NCBI RefSeq assembly: GCF_010093595.1
Contig: NW_022985442.1
Location: 1,248,987-1,303,960, forward strand
Direction: 5' to 3'
From: Mytilinidion resinicola
Taxonomy: Eukaryota; Ascomycota; Dothideomycetes; Mytilinidiales; Mytilinidiaceae
Length of the DNA: 54,974 bases
This document shows, in pieces, positions 1-10,792 of the stretch. The first letter of the stretch is position 1. The number at the start of each line of letters is the position of its first letter. A model generated the notes under the pieces. It made no database searches and was not told where the DNA came from. It was given only the letters and a program-made list of their open reading frames with translations. The position numbers and the translations under genes were made by a program.

Positions 1-552
1 TGGTATTGCGATGCACGCGTGGAAAGGTGTCAGTTTGGGGTGATTTTGGTGTTCCTAGCTCGCTTACCCGCTAAAAGATTTGATTATCTAGCGAGCCACG
101 CGAGCCTCGCCCTTTGTAGGTGTTGAGTTGCAAACTCTGCTAGCGGCCACGTGATGTGCCGGAAATAGATCTCCACCATTAAAAGTAGATTAATTGGTAT
201 TAGGAAGAAGCCAGATATCACGTTAGATAAAATGACTGAATAGAAATTAAACGAGCCGCTGTCCTCCTAAAGGGATCATAGCAGGCTCTTAAAACTACAA
301 AGGTAGATCTCTAGGAATTGAGCTAAGAAGTTGTAAATGGCGATGAGTCTTGATGAGTCTTGAACGAGCCGGTCGGAACTTCTATCCGAGAACCTCGGAA
401 AAACGATACGTACTACGGAAATTTGCAAGTAATCGGAAAGGGTTGGAGATGTCGAATACTAGGTACAAATCATCTTACGAAATCCGATAGAATATCTATG
501 CTGCTTGGGCACTGAGTAGTTTCTTCTCTTTCGTTTACTGAACGGACCTCTC
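1..552. other. Intergenic, no gene seen
   Basis: This lies downstream of the minus-strand CorA-like gene. I see no convincing coding stretch. The one local structure is a tandem duplication of the 11-base unit GATGAGTCTTG at about 342-363. Confidence 0.5.
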
Positions 553-2492
553 TTATATTCCCGCTGCAGATAATGTACTAAGTGGAATCTCATGTCCCCC
601 AATCGACTGAATTGAAGATTGCAGCCTGCGGCTCTCCGCTCGTTCCTTTAACCTAACTCTCTTATCCCAAAAGTACGAAGAAAGCAGTGTGACGATCATT
701 AGCCCCGCCGTTACTAATGCATAGGTCCACGCTTGGATAACTTGTTGATGACGCATGCCGGAATCATTGACGGTCAAAGACACGTTCACGAATCCAGTGC
801 TGAATAAGGTCTGTCTGCGTTAGCTGTGAGCGAGTAAATTACTGCACTGCCACTTACAGCTACGAAAGTTCCCGGCAGGTATATCATTGTAATGGCCGCA
901 ATAAGCTTCATAGTGCCCGCGTCTTTCTTCGCTGATTTTGTGAGCGCAAGCATCGCTCTCCCGTCTTCTTTTGCTGCTTCTGCCAGCCGATTCATGCTTG
1001 CAGTGTTCGAGGTGAGCGCTTGGCTATGCTTAGAATTGAGAAGCGTGGTCATCTGATGAGTGCGATTTAGTCAATGACACTCGATACTTCGATGTAAGAA
1101 CTACTTACAAGACTAGAAACTTGCTTTGCACGATCCAGCATAGCCTCCGCCCATTTCCGGTGCGTCTTGAATAGCGACATGCAAGTTTCTGCGCTGTGGT
1201 CCAAGAAAACGGGAGACGTGCCGAGTATGTGAACCATTCTCCTGTCGAGCGATTGGAGTCCGATGAGTATCTCAACATTGGATCGGAGCACTAAGATGGC
1301 ATCATGGATAAGCTCACACCGGTGCTGGAGACTTTGGACGTTCGAGAACGCTAGGTCAAAGTCCGGCTTCGGTACGTGAAGCTCTGTAGATGCGTCAAGG
1401 CGAGCTTGACGGCTCTGTAGAAAGAGAAAAATTGTGTTAGAGATTAAGCAACGAGTGAACCGTTTGGTTTGACCTACATCCTTTCGAACTTGGCTCTCCA
1501 GGTATTTCAGATAGTCCTTCCATGATTGAGACGTGGACCGAAAGAGGAAAATATGCTGTACCACAGGTTTAAGGTTAGGACGTATTGCAGAAGAGAACTT
1601 TTTGGGCAGCTTCCGGGCGGAAGCTGTGGGCTGTAGGATAATCCAGGTTGACGAGTCTGTCGTATCGTCATATTTATGATAAACGCCCATTCTTCGTTCT
1701 GACCACGGCCAGCCGTCTCTCCCAGTCTTGACAACATATCGAATATTGTAGAAAAATTCTAGACGCATTTAGCTCACACTGCTGTGAACCTACGTTATAA
1801 CACGTAACTCACCAAAATTGGGGCCATCGCTGGTTATATTCCCATGGTAGCAATCATAGCCACCGGAGAAGTCGGTTTCGTATCCTCCCTCGGGCTGACC
1901 AAAGGCACGAACGAAGTCTAAGAAAGACGGCCGGACCTTCACAGCAGTAAAGATCTTACGGAAAGTATCCTCGGAGTTATTGAATGGCGCCCAGCTGTGA
2001 GGCTGGTGTAGAAATCTAGAGGAAACAGCGGATAATGAGTAAATAAGCGCATTTTCGAAAGTATGCAAGGACAGCAGATCGTGAATTGGTGTAACGAAGA
2101 AATGCGTTGCTGAGAATGAAGTTATAATTGCGCACATGTAGTGATCACCACGAGCCATCAAATGTTTCTTCCACTGGCATTAGACAGGACTTAATGTAGG
2201 GTCTCCGGTCTCTACTTACGATCAGGACTTCCTCGAGATCTGTCTCGTCTGTGATGGAATCCGTCATTAACATCGGCGTCTGTTCGGCAACGCCCGTATC
2301 CGCTCTGCGGTCAAGATGTACCGTCTCAAGACGAACATCCGTAATGTCAGGATTGAACAGCCTCTTCGCGTCATTCTGCAATCTCCGGTGACAGAGCTCT
2401 AAGTTGTCTTGAGTAAAGACCGCAGAAAGGTTTGAGGGATAGTGCTCCCAATCTCGTAAGATTTCAACTGTATCCGACTGATTTAAGAACAT
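553..2492 (-). CDS. CorA-like (Mg2+ transporter-type) two-TM membrane protein
   Basis: Six exons join in frame: 2492-2220, 2173-1813, 1758-1478, 1414-1109, 1052-858 and 810-553, giving 557 codons. Introns are 46-63 nt with GTAAGT/GTGAGT/GTAGGT donors and AG acceptors. The C-terminus carries the hallmark IYLPGTFVATLFSTGF at the start of the first membrane segment (created only by the last splice), then a second segment WTYALVTAGLMIVTLLSSYF and a basic tail. That is the fungal CorA-like arrangement found in many multicopy proteins of filamentous ascomycetes. The middle has SSTWIILQP-like and WPWSERRMGVYHK motifs that I associate with that family. A GMN motif is not evident, so magnesium transport is not assured; a membrane sensor or incompatibility-type role is equally possible. 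The start at 2492 is chosen over 2558 because the longer form adds only a low-complexity hydrophobic stretch encoded by an 11-bp tandem repeat. Confidence 0.8.
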
Positions 2493-2815
2493 TGCGACGG
2501 GAAAGAACAAGAAATGAACAAGAAATGAACACAAAAAGAACGAGGTGGTGATTTTCATTTCTTTAGCTGGGCTGCGCCGAGGCAACAAGGCATCAACGAA
2601 CCTGACCTCGAGAACACAGCCCAACGCCGAATACCCAGAAAAAGAGTAGCTAGCTGCGTAGATGAAGACTAGTCTTGATATATGCACTACTTTTTCTAAT
2701 GAACTCGACCGTTCTTTGATGGTTTTAGGTTGATGAGTGGTTTCTGCCTTGTTGCCTTGACTGACACCAAAAAACTTCGCCCACTATGTCTCCGCGCTAA
2801 AACATCGTCCCTGCC

Positions 2816-3312
2816 CTACTCGTCAGTCGCACCTGCCTGCAGCTGCGCTAGAAGTTCCTTGTCGTAGTAGACAGACTTGACTTCCTCCTGGAAGCTACTC
2901 AGCCAAGGCACTGCGAACCAGTCCCGCCATATCAGCTAATCGAGTCCTACCTCAGTCATCTCACGAGGGACCTCAATCACAATCGAATCGTCCTTTACCT
3001 AACAGACGATAGATCAGTATGGGCTGGGACGGGGACGACTTAGGCTCTCACTTTGAGACCACATGCCTTGCCCTTGAAATCCGGGTGATTTCGCCAAAAT
3101 TCGGCCAGCTTTTGCTTGTCCACGTAGCGTTGCGGAAGCACTTGGAGCACGGTCATGGTAACTGGCACAAACACCTGGAAGCTTTGATGGAAACAGAGCT
3201 TTGCTGCCTGGTCGCCGTGGTTATGTGTTAAGAGATTGCCCGCATGGCCCCGTTCCGCCTGACACGCTAGCCTCAGCCATACACTCTTGCTCTCTAGCTC
3301 TCTAATCTTCAC
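2816..3312 (-). pseudogene. Decayed fragment of an unrecognised protein-coding gene
   Basis: A minus-strand frame from about 3312 reads a protein-like segment (LPQRYVDKQKLAEFWRNH, then HPDFKGKACGLK). It continues across a plausible 52-nt intron (donor GTGAGA at 3051, acceptor GTTAG at 2999) into VKDDSIVIEVPREMTE. It then meets an in-frame TAG at 2938-2936. Beyond that stop the same frame stays open and remains protein-like (LIWRDWFAVPWLSSFQEEVK) up to a second stop at 2818-2816. No ATG opens the first segment; the upstream limit is a GTG. I do not recognise the family. The combination suggests a remnant with a nonsense change (CAG to TAG would be the simplest route) rather than an intact gene. 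An unseen upstream exon is possible. Confidence 0.35.
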
Positions 3313-3649
3313 CAGTCACAATCCAACACGTGAACATCTATACAATGCATGACAGGTCTCATCCTTATTTTCTCAATATCAAACTATCACAATGGTATCC
3401 TAAGAGCCGCACGAGGCTATTATCCTTGCTCATCGAATCCAGGATGCCGACTGGAGGGCGACTTGTGGGTTTGCAAGGTAGCTGGCACCGGAGCTGAGGC
3501 TGAAGCTTGCCGACAGTTTTCATTGGTCTGAAGCAGACGTTGGGATCCTCGCCTTCGAAGGGGCTCGTCTCGACTTCAGCCTGCCGTTAGGATTCACCCT
3601 CCAAGGCTCAGTTCCTATTCCCACCGCGACAAGGAACTGATTGCCCAAC
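3313..3649. promoter_or_regulatory. Promoter and leader region of the kinase-TPR gene
   Basis: There is no convincing gene here. A 60-codon open frame at 3349-3531 (+) has no recognisable features and is probably chance. The interval should hold the promoter and leader of the downstream gene, which starts at the ATG at 3650. No clear TATA box or named operator was identified. Confidence 0.3.
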
Positions 3650-6600
3650 ATGCCTACTCTCAAAATGCCCCGAGCCGCCCGGCGACCTGGAGCAGCTGCA
3701 TCCCAGCAGACTCGACTGCTAACTGAGTCCGCCAGCCTTGTGGACTTCCTAAACGCGGTGCAGCAAAATGGCATATCTTTCTTGCCCGTCTCCTGGCACA
3801 AAGGCCTGGGAATCCTAGGAAGAGGCCTGTCCGGAGGAATCCAGCAATCAACAGCAGACGTTGCCACGGTTCTGGCCTTCAAGGAAGGTATACCGTCCAA
3901 ACATGAGCGCGATACAGAACAAGACCAGGACTGGTACTCTCTCGTAACCGAGATCACCGTTCTCCAACACAAATCCATTCGAGAGAACCCTTACATCACC
4001 GACCTCATTGGTGTTTCCTTTTATGTCGAGCCTAACGCTGGTACAGAGAAGCGAGCTTGGCCTCTTCTCGTGACGTCTAAAGTCAATCGTGGAGACCTTA
4101 GCACTATGTTGACGAACGAACAGCAAGGGCTTTTGACAGAAAATATGCGGATGCAGCTGTTCGCCGAAATCGCTGAAGCGGTTTATACACTTCATGCGTG
4201 TGGTGTGTTCGATGCTTCACAAAGTAAAAGATATTACTGACAGCAAACAGGCGTGTCTCACGGTGATATCAAACCGGATAACTTCTTGATAGAAGAGTCG
4301 GACGAACGTGAAATCAATTGCTTATTGATTGACTTCGGCTCCAGCACTATCCGAGGGCAGGAGCGTCTGCCCACGACAAACGAGCCATGGAATGCGCCGG
4401 AGCTGGAAGATGCGTCTCGCAGCCTCGGTTTCGAGGAACTTGCGCAAACCGATATATTCTCGCTCGGTCTTGTTTGCTTCCACCTCCTGCTGCCTCTGGA
4501 AACCTTGGAAAATGCGAACTTGTGTCTGATTCGACGACCGGCACAATCGGACGTTCATTGGGTGCAGTTCATTCAGCAAATGAAAAAATTAAAGGAAGTA
4601 GAAGTCGGTCAAACCCTCTCTGTGCGGATGCTGGACACCATTAAAAAGAGCGATGTCTCGACCGAGCAGAAAGACATTCTTCGGAATATTGTTGTCTCTA
4701 CAATTCAGCCTCAGTCTGGGGGAAGAACGATACCATGGGCAGATATCTTGCCGCATATCGAGAAACACTTGTCTCATAGGTAAGATGCTCGCCTCCGACC
4801 GAAGTCCGTTCTGTCCGGCTCTAATGCCTTTTTATTCCCGCAGCTTCAACGACAACCCCAATACTCTCGTGAACCCACCGCCACTAACATGCAGCTCGAT
4901 TGCTCTAGACCTCTCCAAGCATAGTGTCTTCGACGTAAGAATGCACTCCGACCACAAACTCTGCCTTCGCTAACGTGCCAGCAGCTGGCGGCAGCTCTTG
5001 GCGAGCTCGACGACACGGACTATGTTCTACGTGCTAACATTACCCAGGATTTGGCATACAAAGCAAAATGTTCTGCCTGCGATGCATGTAAGCTCCAGTA
5101 CGCCTTCCACGTTACTGTTTGCCACACCATCGGCTTTGGCTGCTCTCAGGATACCGAAATTTCGCGGCAATGGCTGGTTAAGAGCGGCAAAACGCAAGAA
5201 GACGTCGACCTAGCTGTCCAACGGATTAGCACGGCTTACCAAATCACGGGTCGCGTTGCGAGGAGCGTAATTGACGCTTTTGGGATCGGATTTCTTTTGA
5301 GCGCTAACAGAACTGAGGCATACCAGATATCTAGGAGACTCCCTGATGCCGAGAAGTCCCTCAAAGAGGAGATTGAGGGAAGAACGCGTGTCTTTGGTGA
5401 AACTAGTTGCTGTCTGGCAAGATTGCAATTAGAGCTATCGCTCGTGTTAAAAGCTCAGAACCGCCTAGCTGATGCCGAGAGATTTCAACGGGAAGCCGCC
5501 AACATCCTAACTCAGCGTTTTGGAGAACGCCATCCGTCTTCATTGCTCGCGAAGATAACTCTGGCCGACACTTTAGCTGACCAAGGCTGGCTTCGGAAGG
5601 CTGGGGACCTGCATAGACACGTGCAACCGATCCTCAAGGATGTTCTCGGTGCAGAACACCCAGAAACGGCGACAGCGCTACAGATCATGGCCACCACTCT
5701 GACCAACCTCGGGGAGTACATAGAAGCTAAGACGATACTCAGAGAAGTGGTTTCTATCCGAAATAAAGTCCTAACACCGGCACATCCTTCCACTGTGAAC
5801 GCAGAGCTGAGTCTTGTGTCCGTTCTCCGAGCTCAAGGATCACTCAACCAAGCTTTAGACCTGATGAAGAGCATCGACGACAAGCTGGCTAATATGCTTG
5901 CCGGCGATGACCTTACCAAGGCGCAGCTCTGCATTTCCCAGGCTTTTCTCTACAGAGAGATGAGGTTACTAGATCGAGCAACTACGACGATTACGGAAGC
6001 ATTGACGGCAATCAATAGGCTGAAGCTCCCTGGGGATGACAGGCTGAGATTGACCGCATTGCAGATGCTCGCGACGATCCATGGAGCTGGTCAGGAATGG
6101 GACAAGGAAGAAGCTGTTCTCTGTCAAGTTCTGGACGCAATCAACTCCCCCGATGAAAAGAATCGAGAGTGGTCTATTACGAAGTGTCTTCTTGCCGAAA
6201 ACCTTCTTTCGCAGCATCGATTGGACGAAGCATCCGCTGTTGCCGACAAGGTCATGGCGTCCTCGGGAAGATCTGTCGCCGAGGATCCCGAAAACTACGT
6301 CGCGTGCGCCGAAGTTTTGGCAACTGTTCTTTCATATCAAGGTCAGACTGAGGAGGCGGAGAAGATTCTGCGCAGCCTCTTAGAGTCTTGCGAGGCAAAG
6401 TTCGGAGAAGATAACTATCTCACTTTGGATGTCGCGTATTCACTCGGCGTGTTCTTCGCTAACCAAGGCGCTTACGACAAGGCGCAACAACTTTACGAGC
6501 GGGTCCTTAGACATCTACGAAATGCATCTGGGTTAGGGAAAGATGCTATCAAAGTGGGGAGGTTACTTGCGATTGCTTATAGCGAGCAAGGTAACTTTGA

Positions 6601-7660
6601 GAAAGCGAAGCAGCAATGCGAAGAGGCTGCCGTGTGGGCCAAAGATGCCGTAGGGGAAAAGCACATAGAAGCATTAGCAGTCTATAATGTCCTTGCAGCC
6701 ACTTACACTCAAATGGGACGGTATTCGGATGCTGAAGAGTCGTTCACGAGGGTCGAAAAGCAAAGTCAAGGCAGTGACCTGGAAATCTTTGTCAAGGAAA
6801 ACATGTCGGAGCTAAGACAACAGCAAGGGCGGCTTGAGGAGGCTACAGACTTGATGGCTGAGGCACATAGGTTGATGACTTTGATGTATGGGAAGTCGCA
6901 TCCCAACCTTATCAAGATGAAAGGAAACATCCTGGCAGGTGCTCTGAGCCAGGCCGAGCCATTGACCGATGAGCTTGAGAGGGAAGTGTTGGAGAACCTA
7001 CAGCTTAAGAAGGAGATTCTAGGCGCCGTGCACCCTTCGACAATCAAAACGATGGGCGATCTGGCTTACGCGTACGGGCAACGTGGACGTCTTGAGGATT
7101 CCGAGAAGCTGTTTGAAGAGATTTGGGAACTTGGTGGCGTGGAAGTGGTACAAAGTCCCCAGCGATACGCGACCCTGTTGGGCAGACGTGCGGAGGTCTA
7201 TTTCCGAACTGGCCGCTTCGAAAAGGCAGAGGAGCTTGAGCGCAAATCGCTTGCCGTTCGCCAGCACATCTTCAGGGATGATCATCGCGCCGTGTTGGTG
7301 AGCATGGCAAACCTCGCCTCCACCCTCAACGCGCAGGAAAAGTATACCGAGGCCGAGATATACCTTCGGCGCATTCTTATTGTTCGCGAGGGCTTGCTAG
7401 TGACGGATACGCAGTCGATATTTAGCCTATTGAAGTCGCGGGTCTCACTTGCCGCAGTTCTGTTCTTCCAGAAAAAGTTGCAAGAGTCATTCCAGCTCTA
7501 CTTGGGCGCTGTTGAGGCGGCAGAACGTGTAGGCTTGCCTGCTACGATAGTTGATATATGGAAGGCTGACCTGGAGAATGTGTTACAAGATATGACGGAG
7601 CAGGAAGTAACGCAGCAGGGAGTAGCGGAGGGAGTGGCAGAGCCGGAGACAACAAACTAA
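3650..7660 (+). CDS. Protein kinase-TPR fusion protein
   Basis: Four exons join in frame: 3650-4202, 4251-4779, 4844-4934 and 4985-7660 (1283 codons, 1282 aa). Residues about 50-300 form a kinase-like domain: glycine-rich GRGLSGG near 58, VLAFKEG with the candidate ATP lysine at 78, catalytic HGDIKPDNF at 188-196, DFGSS at 212-216 and an APELE motif. The HGD/DFG residues suggest an active kinase, although the variant G-loop weakens that. A cysteine-rich linker (CSACDACKLQYAFHVTVC, about 419-436) leads into roughly 750 residues of tetratricopeptide repeats of the 42-residue kinesin-light-chain type, with recurring A-x-LxLA, GRxxxAE and HP elements. The TPR tract probably binds a partner or peptide ligand. 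Such kinase-TPR architectures occur in fungal signalling and incompatibility-type proteins. The neighbour on the right is convergent, about 200 bp away. The ATG at 3650 was preferred over the near-cognate TTG upstream. Confidence 0.85.
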
Positions 7661-7859
7661 GTGTGAAAGTTACAGTGTCTTCATGACATTGGTGACACGA
7701 CGGAGGATTCCAGCGTAGCGGTGCTGAAGATTGAATTAAGATTTGTAACAGAAATGACACAATATTAGAATCATTCATTTGTCGTCGAAGCTGTCTGGCT
7801 CAAAATGCCGGACAAAGGTCTGAGTAGCAGCATTCATCAGAGATACATTCGCCCTCGGC
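7661..7859. other. Short convergent 3' interval between two kinase genes
   Basis: About 200 bp separates the stop of the kinase-TPR gene from the stop of the opposing kinase-pseudokinase gene. It presumably holds both 3' UTRs and may allow overlapping antisense 3' ends. No other feature is visible. Confidence 0.5.
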
Positions 7860-10792
7860 TCAGGCGAAACAACGAGAAATTGACTGGACTACCTTTACTT
7901 TGAACATCTCTTGCGCAATTCGACAACCTTCCGCATCTTCTTGCATAGACTGAATGTCATCTTCCGCATCCAGACAGAAGCGAACAGCGTCCCTATATAG
8001 TGTACCCATCTTCTCACCAAGCTGAGTAACATAGGATTTCAGCAACTTCTTGCGAAAGTCTTCGGCAGAGATGATCTCACGACGGTTATAACGTATGATA
8101 GAAACCGGAAGCCACAAACCTAACTCCATAAGTACAATGCCCAAACCGAAATAGTCAAAAGATTTCCTGAATGGGAGACCTCTGCGATAGAGAGGATGCT
8201 GATAGTGAAGAAACTCCTGCTTCGGACCGAGGGTGAAGCCTGATGCCTCCGGCCTGCTGTCGTTGAACCCCGTAAGGACAGCGGAAGCGATGTGCTGGTG
8301 GACCGTATCTAGTGACGGCGAGAAAGCAAGAACATAGTGCGATGAAATGTTCTTATGAAGCCAGCCAGCGTCATGGAGTGCAAGCAAACAGGAAGATAGG
8401 TCCTTGGCTAAGTGAAAGATGTCTCCGAGATCAGGTCGTATTGTGTCGGTGACATATGGGTCGGTCATTCTCATGATGTTGTTGACCGAGCAGAGTTGCG
8501 CGCTACTTGCAGCATCACAGCCCCCGAGAGGGTTCAGGATGTAAATGAATCCGAATCGGTAATTGCGCGGTTCATGAAAGTAACCTACGCAGTCGAGTAC
8601 GCGGTCCTTTGTCACTCCCTGTCTTGGTGTTTGTAGAGGGTCCAACAAGTTCACTAACGAATCCATAGTTTCGTGCAATATCTGTCCAGAGCCGTCTCGC
8701 CATCGGGTGTCATACTCTTTCCACTCAACCATTACCCTACTCCTGCCATGCTCCCCAGTGTAAAAACCCATGGTCCTGGATTTGTCTTCAATCAACTGAA
8801 CGCCTCCTGTGCTCAGAGATGTAGTTAAGGAGGTTTCATCAATCTCTACGCAGCCGGATTCAATGTACCGGCTACGCCCTCCTACGCGAATTGAGCTGGA
8901 AATTGCGCAGGACATGTACCTCATCGCGACCTTAATGCCCACTGATCTGTACCGCTCCGGTTTTGGAGCTGCTCGAATTGCTGCGAGGACCTCAATCTCT
9001 TGGATCTCACTAACCTCCCGGGACCACAGTTCTTGCATTCCCTCTTGTGCTTCGATTGGCAGCGTTGCACACGCGGAGTCGACAGCAGTCGAAACTTTCC
9101 TCAGGAATTCGTCCGCTTCCGACTGGCTGCTGTTTGCACCACGTGCAACTATCTCACCCGACCTCAGTACATCCAGCAGATGGCTGAGACTGGCGAGTAC
9201 AGTGTCGGTGCTCCGCAGCCTTTCATCGTGGTGGAGACGGCCAAATGCTGATTTCCATGCTCCGAATCTTTTGTATTCTAGAAGGACGAGGACGTGGAAG
9301 TCTGATCTTCGATCGACGTTGTTGTATGATAAACCATCGAAAAGTCGATCAACAGCACCCACGTTGGAGGACCACGTTAATAACGCAAGGGTTGATGCCG
9401 CAGCTGAGATCTTTATCCTCTTGTACGGATTCGGATTGAGCATATCCAGAGCTAGCTTGACAAGTTCCTGCACCTGCTGATCTTTTGGATCTTCCGTAAG
9501 ATCTGAGAGCCATTTGGTGACGGCTGGTCTGATCACGCCAGCTAGGTGAAAGGCACTGTCTGTTACTAAGAACTCCGTACCATGAGTGGCTTCACGCTTG
9601 ATCCTAAAATCTTCGACGTTCCGCCTCTCAATCAAGGAAGCCATTTCGGTAAGAATGCAGCCAAAGGCCCACACGTCCAGGGCTCGACCGACAATACCAT
9701 TTGTCCAATCCGCTTCCTTAAAAGACTCCGGACCCAAGTAGTCATCGTGACCGCCCCGCAAGCGCGTCTTCGAGTCCTTGTCGTCAGGCTTCAGCTTCGA
9801 GAGACCAAAATCGGCAATCATAAAGACATCATTTTTCACAAGAATGTTCGCCGGCCTCAGATCGTGGTGGTACCCAATCTTGCTGATCTCTGCATTCTCA
9901 TCTTTGAAGGTGAAGTCGTGAATCTTGTTGAGTGCATCAGCTAGGCCGTATATTCCAGAATAGATTTTGTGCGGATCCATCAACGGCATTTCCGCCATTC
10001 CCGCCAATAGTCTTTTCAGATCCATGGGCACGTACGGGAAGAGAAGGTTGTGGACACCGTGATGAGCGTAGGAGCCAAGAAACTCCACAATATTCGGATG
10101 GCGAAGAGTTTGGAGTAGCTCCAGTATTGCGCGCTCGTCGTCACCAGTGTCTCCGTCTTTCAGCTCTTTCCAAGCAACCACGATTCCCTATTAACTTGTC
10201 AAACGGCGGTTCCAAAGTTTCACGTACTATCTTGGTTGGTAACCTTTACGGCCTCTTTAGGTCTTTCCGACGCCGTTTCGGGACCACTAGGCACGAGCCT
10301 TTGGCACCTGGGGTGGAGCTTTACCCTCCACACCGTGCCAAAGCCACCCTCGCCAGCCTTCTCCTCCTCTAAAATCGGAAGGATCTCCTCCTCCCGGACC
10401 TTTCGGTGGATGTCGCCCTTTTCGAAGATGACTGGATGGAATTCCCATTGCCGCTCCAAGAACTCGCGAGCTACCAGTGGGGGGAGGAAATACAGCCCGT
10501 CGTCGCTATACGGGATTTTCGAGTCTGTCTCCCGACGGAATAGGAATTCCACGATATGGGCGTCGTCGCGGTTAAGCAGGAGAATAGCAAAGGTTTTCAA
10601 GTTCGTCTCATGGATTAGGGAAGCAAATCGCGCCACATCCCGTTCATTCTTCCAGTTTGAGCGAAGGGATGCACAGATTTGGTCGAACGTAAGAAGCTCC
10701 GTAATCTCCGAGAGCGGGTAGAAATGCTTCCGCTCCCTAGCGCAGCGGGCGTCTTTCCGTAGTTTCGATAATTCGTCCCGTAGTTTACTCAT
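7860..10792 (-). CDS. Kinase-pseudokinase (tandem kinase-fold) protein
   Basis: Two exons. Exon 1 runs from 10792 to about 10233, and exon 2 from about 10190-10165 to 7860, roughly 960 aa in total. The N-terminal 145 residues are a regulatory region typical of fungal HET-associated kinases. Kinase domain 1 follows: G-loop GEGGFGTVW, VAWKEL (candidate lysine), HHDLRPANIL as catalytic loop, DFGLSK and a GPESF activation-segment end. It is probably catalytically competent. After a linker of about 250 residues comes a second kinase-like fold (YFHEPRNYRFGFIYILNP hinge-like region, then LHKNISSHYVLAF where HRDxxxxN is expected, and LTGFNDS where DFG is expected). Loss of the catalytic Asp and Asn marks it as a pseudokinase. 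The intron near 10190-10232 has a good GTACGT donor and TAATAG acceptor, but using both shifts the frame, so the exact junction is unresolved. The gene converges on the kinase-TPR gene. Confidence 0.82.

Noticed and set aside
3349..3531. 60-codon plus-strand ORF upstream of the kinase-TPR gene
   Set aside because: It is short and featureless and lies in a probable promoter.
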